A DNA stretch of 64,000 nucleotides from Apiotrichum sp. Y4204 (Eukaryota > Basidiomycota > Tremellomycetes > Trichosporonales > Trichosporonaceae), in assembly GCA_025531455.1 (NCBI GenBank), contig JAMYHL010000003.1, positions 930,001 through 994,000 of the forward strand, read 5' to 3'. Below, piece by piece: positions 1 through 13,700 of this stretch; positions within the stretch are counted from its first letter, which is position 1; each line of letters starts with the position of its first letter. Both the position numbers and the translations under genes were made by a program. The notes under the pieces are model-generated. The model searched no databases. It saw only the letters and a program-made list of their open reading frames with translations, and had not been told where the DNA came from.

Positions 1-2740
1 GTGCGGTCATCATGCCTCAATCAGCGACCTTGGTGACTGACGCCGCTACGTCGTATCATGGCTCCCAGGATGGTGATACGTGATGGGGCAATCTACCAAC
101 TCTGTTTCCCGGTGCGTTTCGGGGATGAGCGGTGTGCCGACGGCCGACGATCGTCGCAGCTGCGCTCGATGTTTACACCGCTGTCGAGACCAGACTCATG
201 AGGAGGAAGCTCTGTCGGAAGAGCCGAGAGGTACCAGTCCAAGCAGCGCTCATGGGGGAGCAGTCTGGCGACAGCGAGGCACTGCCGAGCCTTGTGTAGC
301 TCCTGCACAGCTGCACAAGGTGGAGAATGTTACGGGCAGCTGCAGATAGAGAGAAACCGCGACGCAGCAGGGATCCATGTCGTCAGATCGGTATGGCCGG
401 GTACCTGCATGGCAAGGACACATGTGAACCACAACATGAAAGGCTGGTTCGTCCGGCGTCAGCGCCCGATCGGTCACACCGGTCGACGAGGACGGCAGGT
501 GGCGGTAGTGGCCGCTGGCTGGAGAGGGGAAGATGTGGTTTATAGGCTGTGCACGACACACAGCACAGGGGCGGGAAGAAGGCAATGAGCCACGAGGTGG
601 GAAAGCCGACCTTGCTTTGCATAACATGGAATTCTGTGGTGCTTCGAGACCACGCGCCCAGTATCGTGTTTGGGCGGATCGCCATTCGCCACTCGTCACT
701 CGCCACCCACCATTCTCGCCACCGACCACTCGCCGCTCCCAGCCGGTCGTTGCCGTCTCCTCATCACGCTGGCCGGCTGGCACAGGGGTAGGGGACGAAT
801 AGGAAGCACCCGCAAGGCATAGGACATGGAACAATGACGACAGACGGGGCCGATGCTTCAAGGTTTGTACACTCGACATGATACAGACTCGTCGCCGAGC
901 TTATTCCCAATCGCCAGGCGACGTTTTCGAGCTTGTGTGCATGTGAGCCTGGGAGCGAAGTCTGATCGAAAGCCTGGGACCGCCCAGGCGCGCCGGCGCG
1001 CCAGGCTCCAGACCGCCCGCGACCGCCCGAGACTCGGGACTCGAGACTCGAGACTCGCGCCGAACTGAGCTTACTGAGTTTGCGGAGCATCCTGAGCCTG
1101 TCGGCATTTGAGCCGGGTGTGCGTGAGCCTGTGTGAGCGTGCCCCACCCAGTAGCCAGTAGGATTCAGCCGCCGTGAGTCTGTTGTGCCCTTCTGAGTGG
1201 ATTAGCCTTTGGCTTCGGACATGAGATGAGATATGATGAGCAAGACCCTGCACGCAAGATTCGCAAGATTGGTATCCTGGCAGCAGTCAGATGCGACGCT
1301 GTCAACATGCCCAGTATCTCGAGATAATGCTGAAAATTGCGGCAACTGCCCACACGTACATGCCACCACGGATGCCGAGATGGAAGGCTGAGTTCGCGCT
1401 AGAAGACTTGTCTGGTAGAATATGGGAGACGTTGTGGTGTTGCACCTTGCCAGGCAGGGAGAGGTGAGCGCGCCTGCCGACAGTAGAAGCTCCTGTGCCG
1501 AGATGGCTCTGTTCGTGGTCTGTAGGCAGGCCAGTGTGGCCCCAGTCGTGCAATCGTCAGTACAATCAGTGGACGGACCTGGGGGACCTGAAATGGTCCT
1601 GATATTCGGGCCTGACTGGGAGGGTGTGATGGCTCCGGAAATGTGAATCAGCAAGTTCCCTCGCGTCATCGTAATGCTCCCAAATTCTATCAACGTCGCG
1701 GTATGTGACTTAAAGCTCGCTACCACACCCTTCGTCAGGAAACTGGGCTCGTTGCAGAATGGAACGACCGCCGGCATCTTCCAAACGTGGACGAGCGATT
1801 GCGGCCGTCTGCTCATCATAGTCGCCGAAGCGCAGTCCGAAGCGCTGTTCAAAGCCCGACAGGTTAGGCCGAGTCGTCACCAGTCGTCACTGGTTTGCAG
1901 ACTATCAAATTGCTCAGGAAAAGACACATGCAAAAGCAGTCCAATTACTACTACTACTAAGGTACGGTTGGAATTAATGACGCACTGGTCGTGCGTGCAC
2001 CCATCAGGACGGGAACTGTCCCACTTAACGCCTTGCCAAGCCATCACGCCCTAAGTGGCGCAGAATCAAGTAGGATCGCGCAGGAAATAGTAGAAAAACG
2101 TGGGTGGCGAGTCCGACGGTGGCGCACCGAACTGTGGGCTGTAGCACGAGAGGCATCCTCCAGAAGTGCGTCTAGTATATAACATATTCTCGGCCGAGAG
2201 GCGCCGTAAACCAAAATGGTGGAGCGAGATATGAGACAGAATCGAAGCAAAATAGTAGATGAAAAGTGACAGTGTGGAGCGGGTCGCGACATTGAGATCC
2301 TTGGGAAAAGCAGACCGAGGGAGTGAAGGGGAAGCACGGGAGCAAGGACCGAGGGATAAGGGGACAGGGAATATTTGGAGACTGAGACAGGAAACAGGAG
2401 ATAGCGACACCAGCGGGAGTGCGTATGACGAGGGGAGGGGATGTGGGGGTGTTGTGAAGGGAGTGAGAGCCAGTCGAGCTAGTTGCCGCGTTGCCGAACA
2501 ACCGAGGCTCATGCCATGTCTAAAAGGGACGGCGCATAGGGAACAGGGGGGTTTGACCGAACAGCCGAGACAGATCGACGCCAGAGGTGGATTGGCCTAG
2601 GACACGGGATATTGACGGGACCCGCAGACGCCGCAGCGTGATCGGACTAGTAGGGTCGGGTCCACGACGTAAGTGGAGGCTAGCGCAACGGAGCAAGAGA
2701 GAGAAGAAAGAAAAGTGACACAAAAACGAAGGCAAAAGTG
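1..2740. other. Gene-poor left flank, no supported gene
   Basis: No open frame here combines good length, C/G-ending codons and splice signals. The longest frames (a 216-codon minus frame at 1202-1852, and two plus segments at 1422-1646 and 1674-2054 in the same frame separated by one TGA) lie on opposite strands of the same DNA and I recognise no family in them. A short 8-bp tandem array built on GACTCGAG lies near 1031-1058. The part next to 2741 probably carries the 3' UTR of the neighbouring bZIP gene. Confidence 0.6.
1031..1058. repeat. Short tandem array of a palindromic 8-mer
   Basis: About three imperfect copies of a GACTCGAG-like unit stand head to tail inside non-coding DNA. The unit contains the CTCGAG palindrome. 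It is too short to assign a function. Confidence 0.6.
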
Positions 2741-4615
2741 TTATCGGGTGTGGGTTCTAGGTTCGGACATTTGGCTGTGGTGATGCGATGGCGGTGGCGG
2801 CGGCTGTTGCTGATACGTGCTCCAACCCTCGTGTGGATGTGATTGCGATTGTGGTGTGGGTGGGTGGTGATGTTGAGTAGATGGATCCGAGACGAATCCA
2901 AGCGGGGGTGAGCTGGTGTACATGGCTCCGGGTACCATTTGGGCGACGCCGGTAGTCGCTCCGACGTGCGAGGGTGCTGACGACGACGACCACGAAGGGT
3001 GCGCATTTGGCTGTAAAGGATCAGGATCAGGGCTGGGCGCCGACAGAGGCACCCGCAGCCCAACTTACATCCTGACTACCCCAAGCGAGCTCTTCGCGAG
3101 GGATCAGAACGGCACTGTTCGGAGGCGCATACCCAGCAGACGGGGGACCCGAGCTGCTGACAGCGGACCGAGGCATGTTGTGCTGAGGGGCAGCGGGGTA
3201 GACCGCAGAGTCATACCGGACAGGATAAGCGCTTGTTGGCGTCGAAAGAGCATGTGCTCGCGGGTCGGTAGGAAACGGTGCCGACGTCACGTAGGGGGAT
3301 GCAGAAGGTGCCTGCGCTCATTAGCAAATGTGCCATCAGCCAAAGATGCGGGAATGGAAATATGGGGTAGACTTGCTGGCTTGGGCCATCTGGTTGCCAA
3401 GCCACAACGTCGCAGACTGACGGATGAGGAAGAGAGCAAACGACCCCGAGAGGGTGTGGAGCTGCAGCGAGTGGCCGTGTGACGGGCAGGATCCTGAGCC
3501 CACTTGTCATCAACGACAGAGGTGTTCAGTGGATAGAGAGGGGGCGGGTAAGACCCGCTGGTAGCGCTAGCCGGTGGCTCGGCCGCTGGGTCCTGGCTAG
3601 TTAGTTTGTGAGCCGCCTCCTGGAAGGAAACGATGGAGGGGGAAGCCAATCACACGCAGACGACACGAGAACAGTGACAAGCAACAGAGACAGAAGCAGA
3701 ATTGACAGAGCGAGGGCAAGGACGTTGACGGGTCTTGCTGACCCAAGTCCACTCACTCTTGTAAAGTCACCTGGGTGCGACATGGTACGCGTGTGACTGG
3801 ACGAGGCGGCGCGGGGTGAGGAGACGACGGCCGACTGGGGACCACTGCTGTACACGCTGTACATGGACCCAGTACCCGGCTCCTGCTTTGGAATCTCGAT
3901 CATGGGTGGACCAGTGCTCGAGACTCCACCCGCCGACTGGGGTTCGCGCCCGTAACTCACACGCATGCCATAGAGTTGGCGGCGGAGGTCGGCGTTCTCG
4001 TCGCGCAAATATGCATTCTCAGCAGACAGCTGAGCGACGTCCTTGGACTCGGGCGAGTAGGCTAGACGCGAGCTATTAGCGTACGCGGCCGCCGAGAGCT
4101 GGCGGCGAGCGTCCTCGAGCTGGGTTGTAAGGAACGAGACCGACTCCTCGAGCTAGATGGGCGGTGAGAATGCATGTGGATGACGAGATGTGAAACGGTT
4201 GTGTGATGGACAGCCGATCGTGTGTCGGATCAAGAGTGTGTGTCAGATCAACAGAGTTGACGTTCCGATCAATATGGTTGATGATGTTGGAGGACGGGGG
4301 GGTGGGTAGTCGCGTTGATCGGGACATTGACGTAGGCGGCGTAGCACACAAGGCGAAAGCAGGGTCAGTACCACTCCCGAAAGAGACTCAACGGGCGCTC
4401 AGCGCCACGTCCGCCATGCATGGACTCACCGCTTTGAAGTGGGCTTTGCGCTTTTCACGGTGACGGCGCTGAGCCTTTGCGTTCCGAGAACGATTGTCGC
4501 CATCGTCGGGTCCACCTCCTCCTGGCCCACCTGGTCCGCCTGGTCCCCCTGGCCCCCGAGCGGTGGTCGGGGTGGAAGACGCCGATGCGGGCCCGGCGGC
4601 TGATGCGCTCTGCAT
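2741..4615 (-). CDS. bZIP transcription factor, 6 exons (tentative 424 aa)
   Basis: Proposed exons (minus): 4615-4430, 4152-3757, 3619-3484, 3416-3373, 3311-3069, 3010-2741. A short leader with a GPGGPGG run (residues ~21-35) precedes a basic region (residues ~41-62, NRSRNAKAQRRHREKRKAHF), which is the Asn-x-x-Ala-Gln type of DNA-contact helix. The helix continues across the first intron into a leucine-zipper-like coiled coil (~63-115). The remaining two thirds is Ser/Pro/Gln-rich, probably activation or low-complexity sequence. Exons 1, 2, 5 and 6 rest on good splice signals, all phase 0. The small fourth exon rests on weak GTCACA and GTCTAC donors and is the least certain part. The product should be a nuclear DNA-binding dimer. 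The target pathway cannot be told from sequence. Confidence 0.85.
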
Positions 4616-7290
4616 TGGCGTCGAGCTCGTCGCAAGGAGAGGGGGAAGGGAGAGAGGGGGTGCTCGTCTGGGTTGTTGGGCCCAAGAGACACGGAGGGGG
4701 GCAGGGGGAAAGTAGGGGTTGGGTGCACGACAGTGCAGATCGCGTTCTTGAACAGTGTCCACGCTGCAGTCTGCCAGTGTGGCACTCTTTACAAAGGGGG
4801 AGGTAATGGTATGCGCGTGTAGAGAGGAGCGGTCAACGTGATGTCGGTGCACGGCGATCGTGTTTGTTCACCGCGATGTTGCGTGGGTAATGATGAAGTA
4901 GAAAGATGATGGTGGTGTGGGAGGTGGGATGTGGTCAACTGATTATGTTGCTGAAATGTGGTGGTGGGTCGGAGACGAGATGTTCAGGTCAACATGGACG
5001 ATTAAACAGTCACCACACCTTCTTGGATGCACGTCCTGTCGACGCCTCTCCTTCCTATCCCTATCCCTCTCCCTATCCCTTCTCGGTCTCCTAATCAACA
5101 TGGTACAACGGCCCTGGACGCGGCCGTGCACCACGCTACCCTCTCCCCCTCGGCCCCCCTCCATCCTGCGCTGCCGTATATGGCAACCGTGCAGCCATGT
5201 TCGATCTGTCGAGTCTTTCTGCGGCGCTCCTGGCGTCCTGGACCTTCTGTGCCTCTCCGGACGGCTTCTCCTGGCGGCCGTTTTTCTCTGGTCGTCCGGG
5301 TCCCTCCAAGGATTATGGGTCGTTTCTTGCTCCCTCGGGGTTGCTTCCTCTGTTCGGTCACACAATTCTCTGACACGATGCATCAAGGGAGAGGATGGAC
5401 AGCTGTTTGTGTGCCCTCGTCGACCCTTTGCCCAAAGTTCGGCTTACACCACGGCTGACCACAGCCACCCCACTGTCATCGCACCCCTTGGCAGCAGCAG
5501 CATGCCACCCGTCTCCTTTCAATATTGCTCGTCTCGCCCTGCACTCTCCTCTCTTCTTACCCTAAGGCCCGGATGTGTGGGCGGGTGGTGTCCTGGTGGG
5601 TGTCTCTCTCTCACGCTCCACGACTCCCGACAGAGGCGTGTAATGGATAGGCAGGTCGAGATGTACGGCAAGTATTTTGAGACGCTGTTCTGGTCCTGCA
5701 CCTGCCTCCCGGATCTGTTGCCAAACAAGCTCTCGCTTCCCTGGTTATGCATCAGACCTCCAGACCAACCACGGTTGCCCGTGTTGTCCCCCTAACCCGT
5801 CCATCCTCCCCGACAGACGACAAGCCCGTTGCAGGCCAGTCGGTGGCGGTCGAGAAGCCGGGGGCGGTAAGGGGGCTAAAGCGAGAAATGATGTTGTCGT
5901 GCTCGTGCTCGCGCTCGTCCCGGGGGGGGGGAGGGAGGAGGCAGGGGCCGGGTGGGGCGGGGCAGCAGAAGTGGGACAGAAAAGAACAGAAGGACACTCG
6001 GCTCCCCTGGCAGCGGGCAGGGTGCAACGGGGATCTCAAGTCTGCCGATCGTCAGGGCGGGAGGCGTGAAGGGGTTACGGAGGTTCCCCTGGGGCGGGGC
6101 GGGCCGAGTTGGGCGAGTAGTGGTGGTGGTGGTGGTGATGTTGTGCCGCCTGGGTGGTGCTGCTGGCCTGCTGGGCCTGTTGCTGCTGGTGGGCGGGCCA
6201 AGGTGCGGGGCAACCAAGGTGTGGGAGCCCAGGTCGACAGGGCACGAACAGACCAGGGCAAGCTGCGAAGCGCGGAGCGAGCGAGGCAGGGCTGAGAGCG
6301 CTGAGACGGCAACCGTCCCTCTCCCACTCCCTATCGCTGTAATCCGGTGGTGTCCCGCATGGAATTCCCGACCACGCTGCATCATCATCGCTTGTTCTGA
6401 TGCTCTGCATGCGTGCGCTGTACCGAATCGCTCAACCCTTCGGCTAGCCATGCGTAATGACATAGTCACAAGGCTGTTCCTGTCGCTTGAACCGGACTGC
6501 AAGATTGATTTTTCCTCGGGTTTTTCGACGTTTTTCTATTATTTTGCATTTTCTTTTTTGCTCATTATATCATTATTTTGCCTTCGGTCCGACTTTCATT
6601 TTGGGTGTTGACAGTTTCTGTAGCTGTGCACGGGGGTTGTGTGGCTTATGAGAGATGTGCCTGAGGTTGCCTCTCGGACAAGAGAAGAAGGCAAGGAGTC
6701 GGACGGAGGTGTTGCCACAATCTGTAACCTCAGCATACTCTATCTCTGCAACCCAAGATCTGCCGCCGATGTTGGCCAGGACCCAAACAAACAAACAAAG
6801 AAATTCTGCTTTTGGTCAGGTGCCAGGTCGAGTTTTGGCAAAGCATACGCTGCACGTTCCCACAAATGACAGGCAGATATCGAGGTAGTCCATGCCAGAC
6901 CGTAGCGACAACGGCATAAGGGCAACCAGGCCTGGCCATACATTCGCTATACAGGGAGCAGGGGATTGCGCTAGACAATGGCTGACTTCTACTGTTGGGC
7001 GGAAGCCTGGCAGCCAGGCTAGAGATATAGATTACGTGGGGATGACCGACCGGTTGGCCAAGAGCATTTACCCAGACCAAGAGTTACCGCAGCAACACCA
7101 CACTGTTTAGCTGTTTATGCATTGCATTCCGAGCAGCGGGGACGGCTGGACTATGTGGTCGGGTGTGTAATGTTCTTGCTTGTCGGCTGGTCCTCCAGGG
7201 GCAGGCGGAGCTGTGCGACAAGCCGCGCTAACGGGGAGGCAATGAACCCACCAACGTCAGGGCCTTCGTGGCACGGCCTGCCGGATTTTG

Positions 7291-7356
7291 TGACCCACAA
7301 GGCCCCAAGACCACAAGACCACAAGACCACAAGCCACAAGCCACAAGACCCCAAGC
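7291..7356. repeat. ACCACAAG microsatellite-like tandem repeat
   Basis: About seven imperfect copies of an 8-7 bp unit (ACCACAAG / CCACAAG) are in tandem in non-coding DNA. No coding or regulatory role is evident. Confidence 0.75.
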
Positions 7357-9706
7357 AGAACACATCTCCCGACAGCCCTGGGCTCGTCCTTGGCCGACAA
7401 ACCCTGCACCAGTCCACCAACTGGGCAGATCATGACCCCGGCGGCGAGTGTCAAACGCAGTCAAACGGGCTCCTGCGCCGCCCCACATGTCCGATGCCAC
7501 ACACGATCTCACATCGTTTGGCGGTAAAGGCTTGGCTCGGGCGTCATGCACAGCGCGTAGTCGCGGCAAGTTGACGGCAACCCTCGCGCTTGTAAACTAC
7601 CTCGTTTGTGACATGGCAAAGCTGCGCGCCGTTCATGTTGCACGAACTGCCGAAACTACGCATCCATGACGGAGTACTCGTGTAAAAGTGCCGCCCACTC
7701 GCTGGCGTCGTCAGACAGACAACCGAGACATTATCGGGCCCTCCAGTGCACGTCGTATTGGTCTGCGTCTTCTTTGTTGTGGGATGGAAACCCAGGTGGG
7801 ACCTCACCTAGCGGACAAAACATCGCGTCTGTGCAGATTCCGCCTGCTCAATACTCAGAGCAACATGAGTGCACAAACAATGGCAGGTGTACGGATCGCG
7901 GACGGGGTACGGGTGGCGGCAGTCGCTGAGTGCACAGATTCGGTACGGCAACGCACAGGGACGGGATACCTGAAGGTAGTAGTAACCTACCCACTTGCAA
8001 CTGAGCCGTTCGCGCGGTTCTGGTCCTCCGCTTCCATTCGAGGGACAACCGACAACAAACGCAAAACGCTGTTTTTGTTTCAACACACATTACCATGTCT
8101 GGAAACTGGAAACTGGCGTGGGGAGTCGAGGGACGTCCCGTAGGTTGGTCCAGAAAGAACCACCGGAACCGTGGAAGCACCCGAAACAGGACTTGTTTGG
8201 CGCAAGCGCATGAGCATTTGCCGGTCGTCGGGGACCAGCAAGGCTGATGTGATCCAAGATTGTCCAGAACAACCTCGGTAGACAACCCCAGATGAAACCC
8301 CGTTTCCACCATGGCATCATGGGTTTTTGTGTTTGTTTCTGCAGGTCGGGCCCACCATGTTCAAGATCCGTGCAAAATCCGCAGCTGTGCAGTCCTAGCA
8401 GGTCAAGCTCCAGGAACGATCGCAAAGCCCGAGCCGGCTGGGGGGTCTACTCGGATCGTTCCATCTGCAACGGCGGCCGACTACAAATATTTGTGGCACC
8501 TCTCAAAACGCTCCCACCCAAGCAAACAAAGATCCTCCAGTGGCCAGTGGTGGCGTTGTTTACGGCGATCCAGACCGCTCCGCCTGGGCCGCTCCGCCGT
8601 CAGCCATCCACTAGCCGGACCATGAAACATTCATCCGATCAGTCAACGTCCCGAGCACACTGAACCGCAGCGGCAAGGTCTGCTATCTCCCTCTTGCTAA
8701 CGGATCGTGGCAATGAGAATGAGACCTGCAGGTGAGGCACAGAGGCAACGGCATTAAGGTCCACAGCCACATGACAGACATGGGGATGTGGTAGGAATCC
8801 CAAGTCAGGTCCGTTGCTGTGTGGGCCCTTCAAGCTGCGACATTGCTGTTCCCTTGCGATCCACGGATAGCCCTGGCGCGATTAGTCACAGTGGTCCCCC
8901 GCGTTCAGCGGAGTCTGGTGAGGGAACTGAAGGGACCCAGGGAAGTCGCAGTGAGCAACCGGGACCCGTCCAGTCGCAGGGCTTTTCTCTGGGCTCCGCT
9001 GACACAGCCCTTGATCTTCGGCTGTCGTCATGTGGTAGCATCCCGAAGCTGCGGGGAGATTGGATCTCGAATGGTCCACACGCCCACCGATTTTTGGAAC
9101 CAGCGCTTGTCACAGGGACCAGCAGCGCCACGACCCAACTCACTAGCAATGTTGGTCTCGCAAACTGACCCTCATTACAGCATAGACCCCACTGTCGCAA
9201 AACATGAAGCGGCTTCTGGAAGTGAGGGTGCGAACTCAGGATTCAAGGTGCAGTCGGATGCCGTAGGTGTTTGAAATCCCAACGTGTGGCTCTTTGGGTA
9301 TCTACTGTGTGATCGACATGAATGAACGGTGATCTTCCGCCAGGTGACTACCCCATGGGCATGACATGATAGAACTACTAGTGCTACTACTGCATCGGCG
9401 TATGAGTAAGATGTATTGGGGTTGAACGTGCCTGTTGTTCATTTGGGATGATGGGCTTATCAGGTATCTGTCCAGTCTCCTCGGAACAGGACGGTTGTCC
9501 ACAGATGATTCCTGCGAGGCGACTGGGGGCTCGAGGCTACCACCGTTTCAGTCCCGCGGGACATTGTGGTGACACGGAAAGATCTGAATGTTTTACGTGA
9601 ACGCGTCCACAAACTGGCCGCGCAACATAGTCAACTGGCCACACACTAACAATTCGACTTAGATGAACAACGAGACCGATATGGAGACCTGGTGGTCGCG
9701 CTTCGT

Positions 9707-9757
9707 AATTTATTATTTACTCAGTTGATTATTAATTATTTATTGTCTTTGTTGTTG
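9707..9757. other. AT-rich patch
   Basis: Roughly fifty bases made mostly of TTATT and ATTAATTATT words stand out from the GC-rich surroundings. Such a patch could be a replication origin, a scaffold-attachment element or a relic. The sequence alone does not decide. Confidence 0.35.
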
Positions 9758-10397
9758 CTGGTGCGAATGCGAACACCGCCAAGGGTCTGATCTGTGCCAC
9801 GAACGGAACGGCACCCGTCTTTCCAAAAAGTTGATGGCAGCTGGCCAACAACTCTGGCAAGCTTCCCTCTCCTCCAGCCTCATTGGCGACCACTGGCGGA
9901 CGTGGTTCCCAACAGGGTTCATGACAGTAAGTACCCCGGAATTGTGTGTGGGAGCGAGCTCTGGGTTCCCAGAGAGCCCTTGAGGTCTTACGGGACAACT
10001 GCGACTGCCGCACATGGTGTAGACACCACAGGCCCTCAGTCAGTACCGCCTCGTGGTAATGTTATTATGAAGACTCAATTCTTCGGTGAGGATGCGTGCC
10101 GTCACTCCGCGTCGGTAAGCACTTGTGGATCTCGTAGTCATAAAGATGAGGCGTGCAGCTTGAGAAAAAATATCGACAATGTCTTAGAAGCCCCACACGA
10201 CGCTGCCGACATCTGCGCATTGTGTCTCGTAATCTCCAGCAAGAATCAATGGCATCGAAGAGTTGTTAGCGCTGTGCTGTCGCAGTCGTGTGGTGTGGCA
10301 TTGTAAAAAAATTATGTTGGGTGTTTGTGGATGATTGTGGTCGCCGGGTCTGGCTTTCTCCTTTCGGTAATTTCTGTCGTCATCAAGTTCTCGTCAC

Positions 10398-10760
10398 CTA
10401 CGACCGGCTGGCTGGGATGTACCAAATGCAGTAATTTATCTCGTCGCTCTTCGTCGTGATGCGTACCAGCACAGCGGGATGGCGGACGGCCTCGGCAACA
10501 GCAGTGTAGACGCTACGGGAGGCGGATATAGGGCTGGCGCTCCATCCTTCGAGACGGCGGCGCTGGTTGCCAACTGACAGCTGGGTAATGTCCACACGGA
10601 CTCGTTGCCATTTTTGGCAAAGGACTGCTGTACCATCCTACTAGCATCAGCTTACGCCATTCCTCAGACAGTTCTCGTTGCTGTTCCGTCATGTCCCAAA
10701 CATCTTGCTCGATCGCGTCTACAGGAATCAAGTAGACGACCTCAGGCAAACAATAGCTCT
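10398..10760 (-). CDS. Tentative 3' part of a spliced gene of unknown function
   Basis: Two consecutive open segments join through a 61-bp intron with GT...AG ends: exon 10760-10642 (39 codons) and exon 10580-10398 (60 codons and a stop). The join is phase 0. The upstream exon begins after a good acceptor (TTTCCTGTGCAG) in phase 1, so more 5' exons would be needed. I could not place them securely in 10800-11200. The joined peptide is charged and helical in part (the acidic stretch VDAIEQDVWDMTEQQRELSE is followed by EEWRKLM) and then has a basic RRR segment and an STxKSDE-like region. I recognise no family. It could be a genuine low-expression gene, a pseudogene or chance. Confidence 0.3.
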
Positions 10761-13700
10761 CTGCACAGGAAACAGGATGTCCACAAGATGAGTAGGGCCG
10801 CAATTAATTAGTTGCCGTCATGTCATACCAAAGAACGATACTCGTGCGCACTGGTTTAGGAGTTGTGGCGGAAATGAAGATAAATGAACCACTACGCGAC
10901 CCCGACAACGGTCGTTGCCTAGACGCCGTAGTGGCGGTTGTCGGCTGCCACACGCGTGGCGCCGTTGGGATTCCTAAGTTGAGTTTCGGGTGGTACTCCA
11001 GACCGTCCTGGCTACCCAATTCCTGGGTGGCGGTTGCTGCCCGGGACCGGATTAGTCGATGGCGATCCCGGGCATCCCGGGCAGCGAGCGGCCTGAGAGA
11101 CCCACGGCGGACAACGTAATTTTGGGAGCGAGATGGACAGATAAGGTGCAGCCAGGACCCAGGCCCCAGGTCCAAAACCGCTCAGCAACCCAACCGATGG
11201 CGCACTACGACCTCCCTCTCAGTATTTGAAACACGCGGCTTGGCAAGTTGCTAGACGACACATTGTTCATTACCTACTGGCGAAACCTTATCCCGCTATC
11301 CTGGTTGCTTGTTCCGAGTAAGGCACCCTGGGCATGAATGGTCGTCGTCGCAATAACGACTTCTTTCACTGCGGTCCTTTGCCGTCTAGCTACTTGGCAT
11401 GCTTACCGGATTCATCACGGTCATTCCTCTAGGTATCCTTCCTATTAAATAACGGTGAGCCGGGAAATGCGACGCTGAACGACCATCAGCGGATGATTGT
11501 CCGCACTGGGCCTGGGATACGACTGGTATGGAATCCGACACTGGATCATCTGTCTCTCCCCGCAACAGTGTCCAGCCACAGTTTCCTCTTTCTTTCAACA
11601 GTCAGTCTAGCCCACCTCTCGTCTGCCTCTTCTGCGTCATTGGCCCCTCAATTACGGTGACCTACGAGGCCCTGCGTCACTGCAGTCAAGCTTCGGCTGA
11701 TGGTGTCCAGGCCTGCTGAGGACATGTGGCCAGCACCACTTCACAACATCCGAAACGCAATTCGGTTCACATGGACACGGGTCAGCCATCCATTGGCGCC
11801 GAGGACCGGCGGCGTCGGCGTCTGGATGTGATCGGTAGAGGGCGCTGCTCCATCAGCAGGCGACCAGCTGATCGTCCAAGGCCCGGATGGATGACGCAAT
11901 CAGTCCGGCCGACGACTTCAGAGTTTGTTAGGTGGGTCTCTTTTTTGCTGTTATTTTGTTTGCTTTGCGTGGGACTTTTGTGTTTTGTTTTCCCCAAGGG
12001 CGGTGCTGGTGATTTCCCAAACGGTCGACCGCGGGACTGATCCCTGTACCCTACATGCACCTGGACGACTGAGCGATAGTTGTTTTTTTGCCCCATAGTT
12101 GTTGATGTTGTGTTTGGCGGACACTGTCGCAGTGGCGGAGTGGCAACGATAGCATTCTCAAGTCCCCGCTCTACATCTGCTTTTATCTCCCCGAACACTG
12201 AACTGATAAGCCCTTTGTGTAACGCTCTGTCGTATCTTTTCATGGCGTTCCTCAAGAGCAATGATCACGGCTAGGTACTTTGATCGGCTGATAACGTACG
12301 TGTACGTCCGCACCTGTCACGCTCGGCCCCAGCTGGATAAACTAAACTCTCCATGAAACACGACACTCGCCAGTAATGGAAAGAGTTGACAACTTTCAAA
12401 ACAAACCGAAACAATAGAAAGTGTCAGCCAGCGCCGCAGGCCATTATCAAAGCGTAACGCCGACTCACCAAGCTCATGTTCTGTAACGCTTTAGCGGCGT
12501 ACGCTCCCTCGAATGCCGGTCAGATTACGGCTTGTGGGCCGAGATCGCTGTGGGAGTGGACTTAACGTCAAAGAGGGGTATACGAGAGCGCGTCGCATCC
12601 AGGAATGTGGTAGCACTACATCACATCGCCCGGATGTTTCTGAAGAGATGGGCCAAGGGCCGCTGCGACGTAAATACCGGCATGAGCCCGATCCCAACGA
12701 TGGTCACAGGGCAACACTCGATCGAACGTGACAAGGAATGATACAAGATGGGGGTTGGAAGACTGATAAGACTATCTCGGCAGTGAGAACAATCAATCAA
12801 CAATGTTGCGATACTGACTGAATTGATCGTCATCGACTTCTTGCGCCCCTATTACTCTCCATCTTCCTCTGGGGCTCCGACACAACTGCCTACGGGCGGT
12901 AATGACATTGATTGCAACGGGGAAGCTTCACAAGTGTTGCAAGAACAGAGCGCGACTGATGGTGTATCGAGACGCGCGCGGGCGTGGCGGTATTTCTTGC
13001 TACGGGAACGGCGCAGAGGCCGTCGTCTACAACGGTGGCGACTTCCGCGTCGCTGCAGCAGCGAGCGTATTTGAACTATAGTCAAGTGGTGAAGCACGCA
13101 TAGACCGATGACATGCGTGCAGATGAGCATTATCAGCTCCAGCTTTGTACCAGAGAGTGTTGAACATTGGAGCTGACGTAACTGTTGCTCTACCCACACG
13201 TTCCAGGAGTCACCTTTCTTCTCCACCGCGATCTACCGCATGATCTCTGGAGCTCTGGATGACCATGTGGTCAAAGCAGCGTTACAGCTGTGGAGTATGC
13301 TTCTTTTGCTTCTGTCGATCTCGGGTTAATCGTGGATTGATTGCCCACCTTGTGGATCTGGACAGATTGGGTTGTCACCGAATACCCCCGACTGTCACGC
13401 TTCCGCATGATCGTGCAGCGATCGATCCATGTGATTGGCAGGGGCGCAGAGCCTTGGATCATGATAAGCCTGATCGACGTGATCCGCGTCTTGTGTTGTT
13501 TACTTCTCCCCTTCTGCTTCCTGTTATCAGTGGGCTCGCTCTTTTCACAGAACCTCGAGATCGTCAGTGGAATGAGGCTTCAACGCAGACACGAACGAGA
13601 AATGGTGTGTGACTCTTCCTTGGTTGTCAAGATGCAACGCTCTTTCGAGGAGTCCGCCCTTTTACGATGACGAAGGGGGAAGATGACGATCCCCAATGCA

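Noticed and set aside
1202..1852. 216-codon minus-strand frame
   Set aside because: The opposite strand is also open in places, no splice partner was found and no family is recognisable.
5045..5085. Telomere-like CCCTATCCCTAT block
   Set aside because: It is a short pyrimidine-rich run without a consistent repeat unit, in the upstream region of the bZIP gene, so it is not an interstitial telomere.
4917..5795. 292-codon plus-strand frame upstream of the bZIP gene
   Set aside because: Composition is erratic (Trp/Cys/Ser-rich with pyrimidine-run artefacts), codon use is unlike nearby genes and no motif is recognisable.
7291..7356. Possible CRISPR-like spaced repeats
   Set aside because: The repeats are contiguous 7-8-mers without spacers, and the genome is eukaryotic.
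11990..12075. tRNA-like or SINE-like stretch next to a T run
   Set aside because: A partial D-arm-like word is present, but no T-arm with paired stems or anticodon stem could be drawn.
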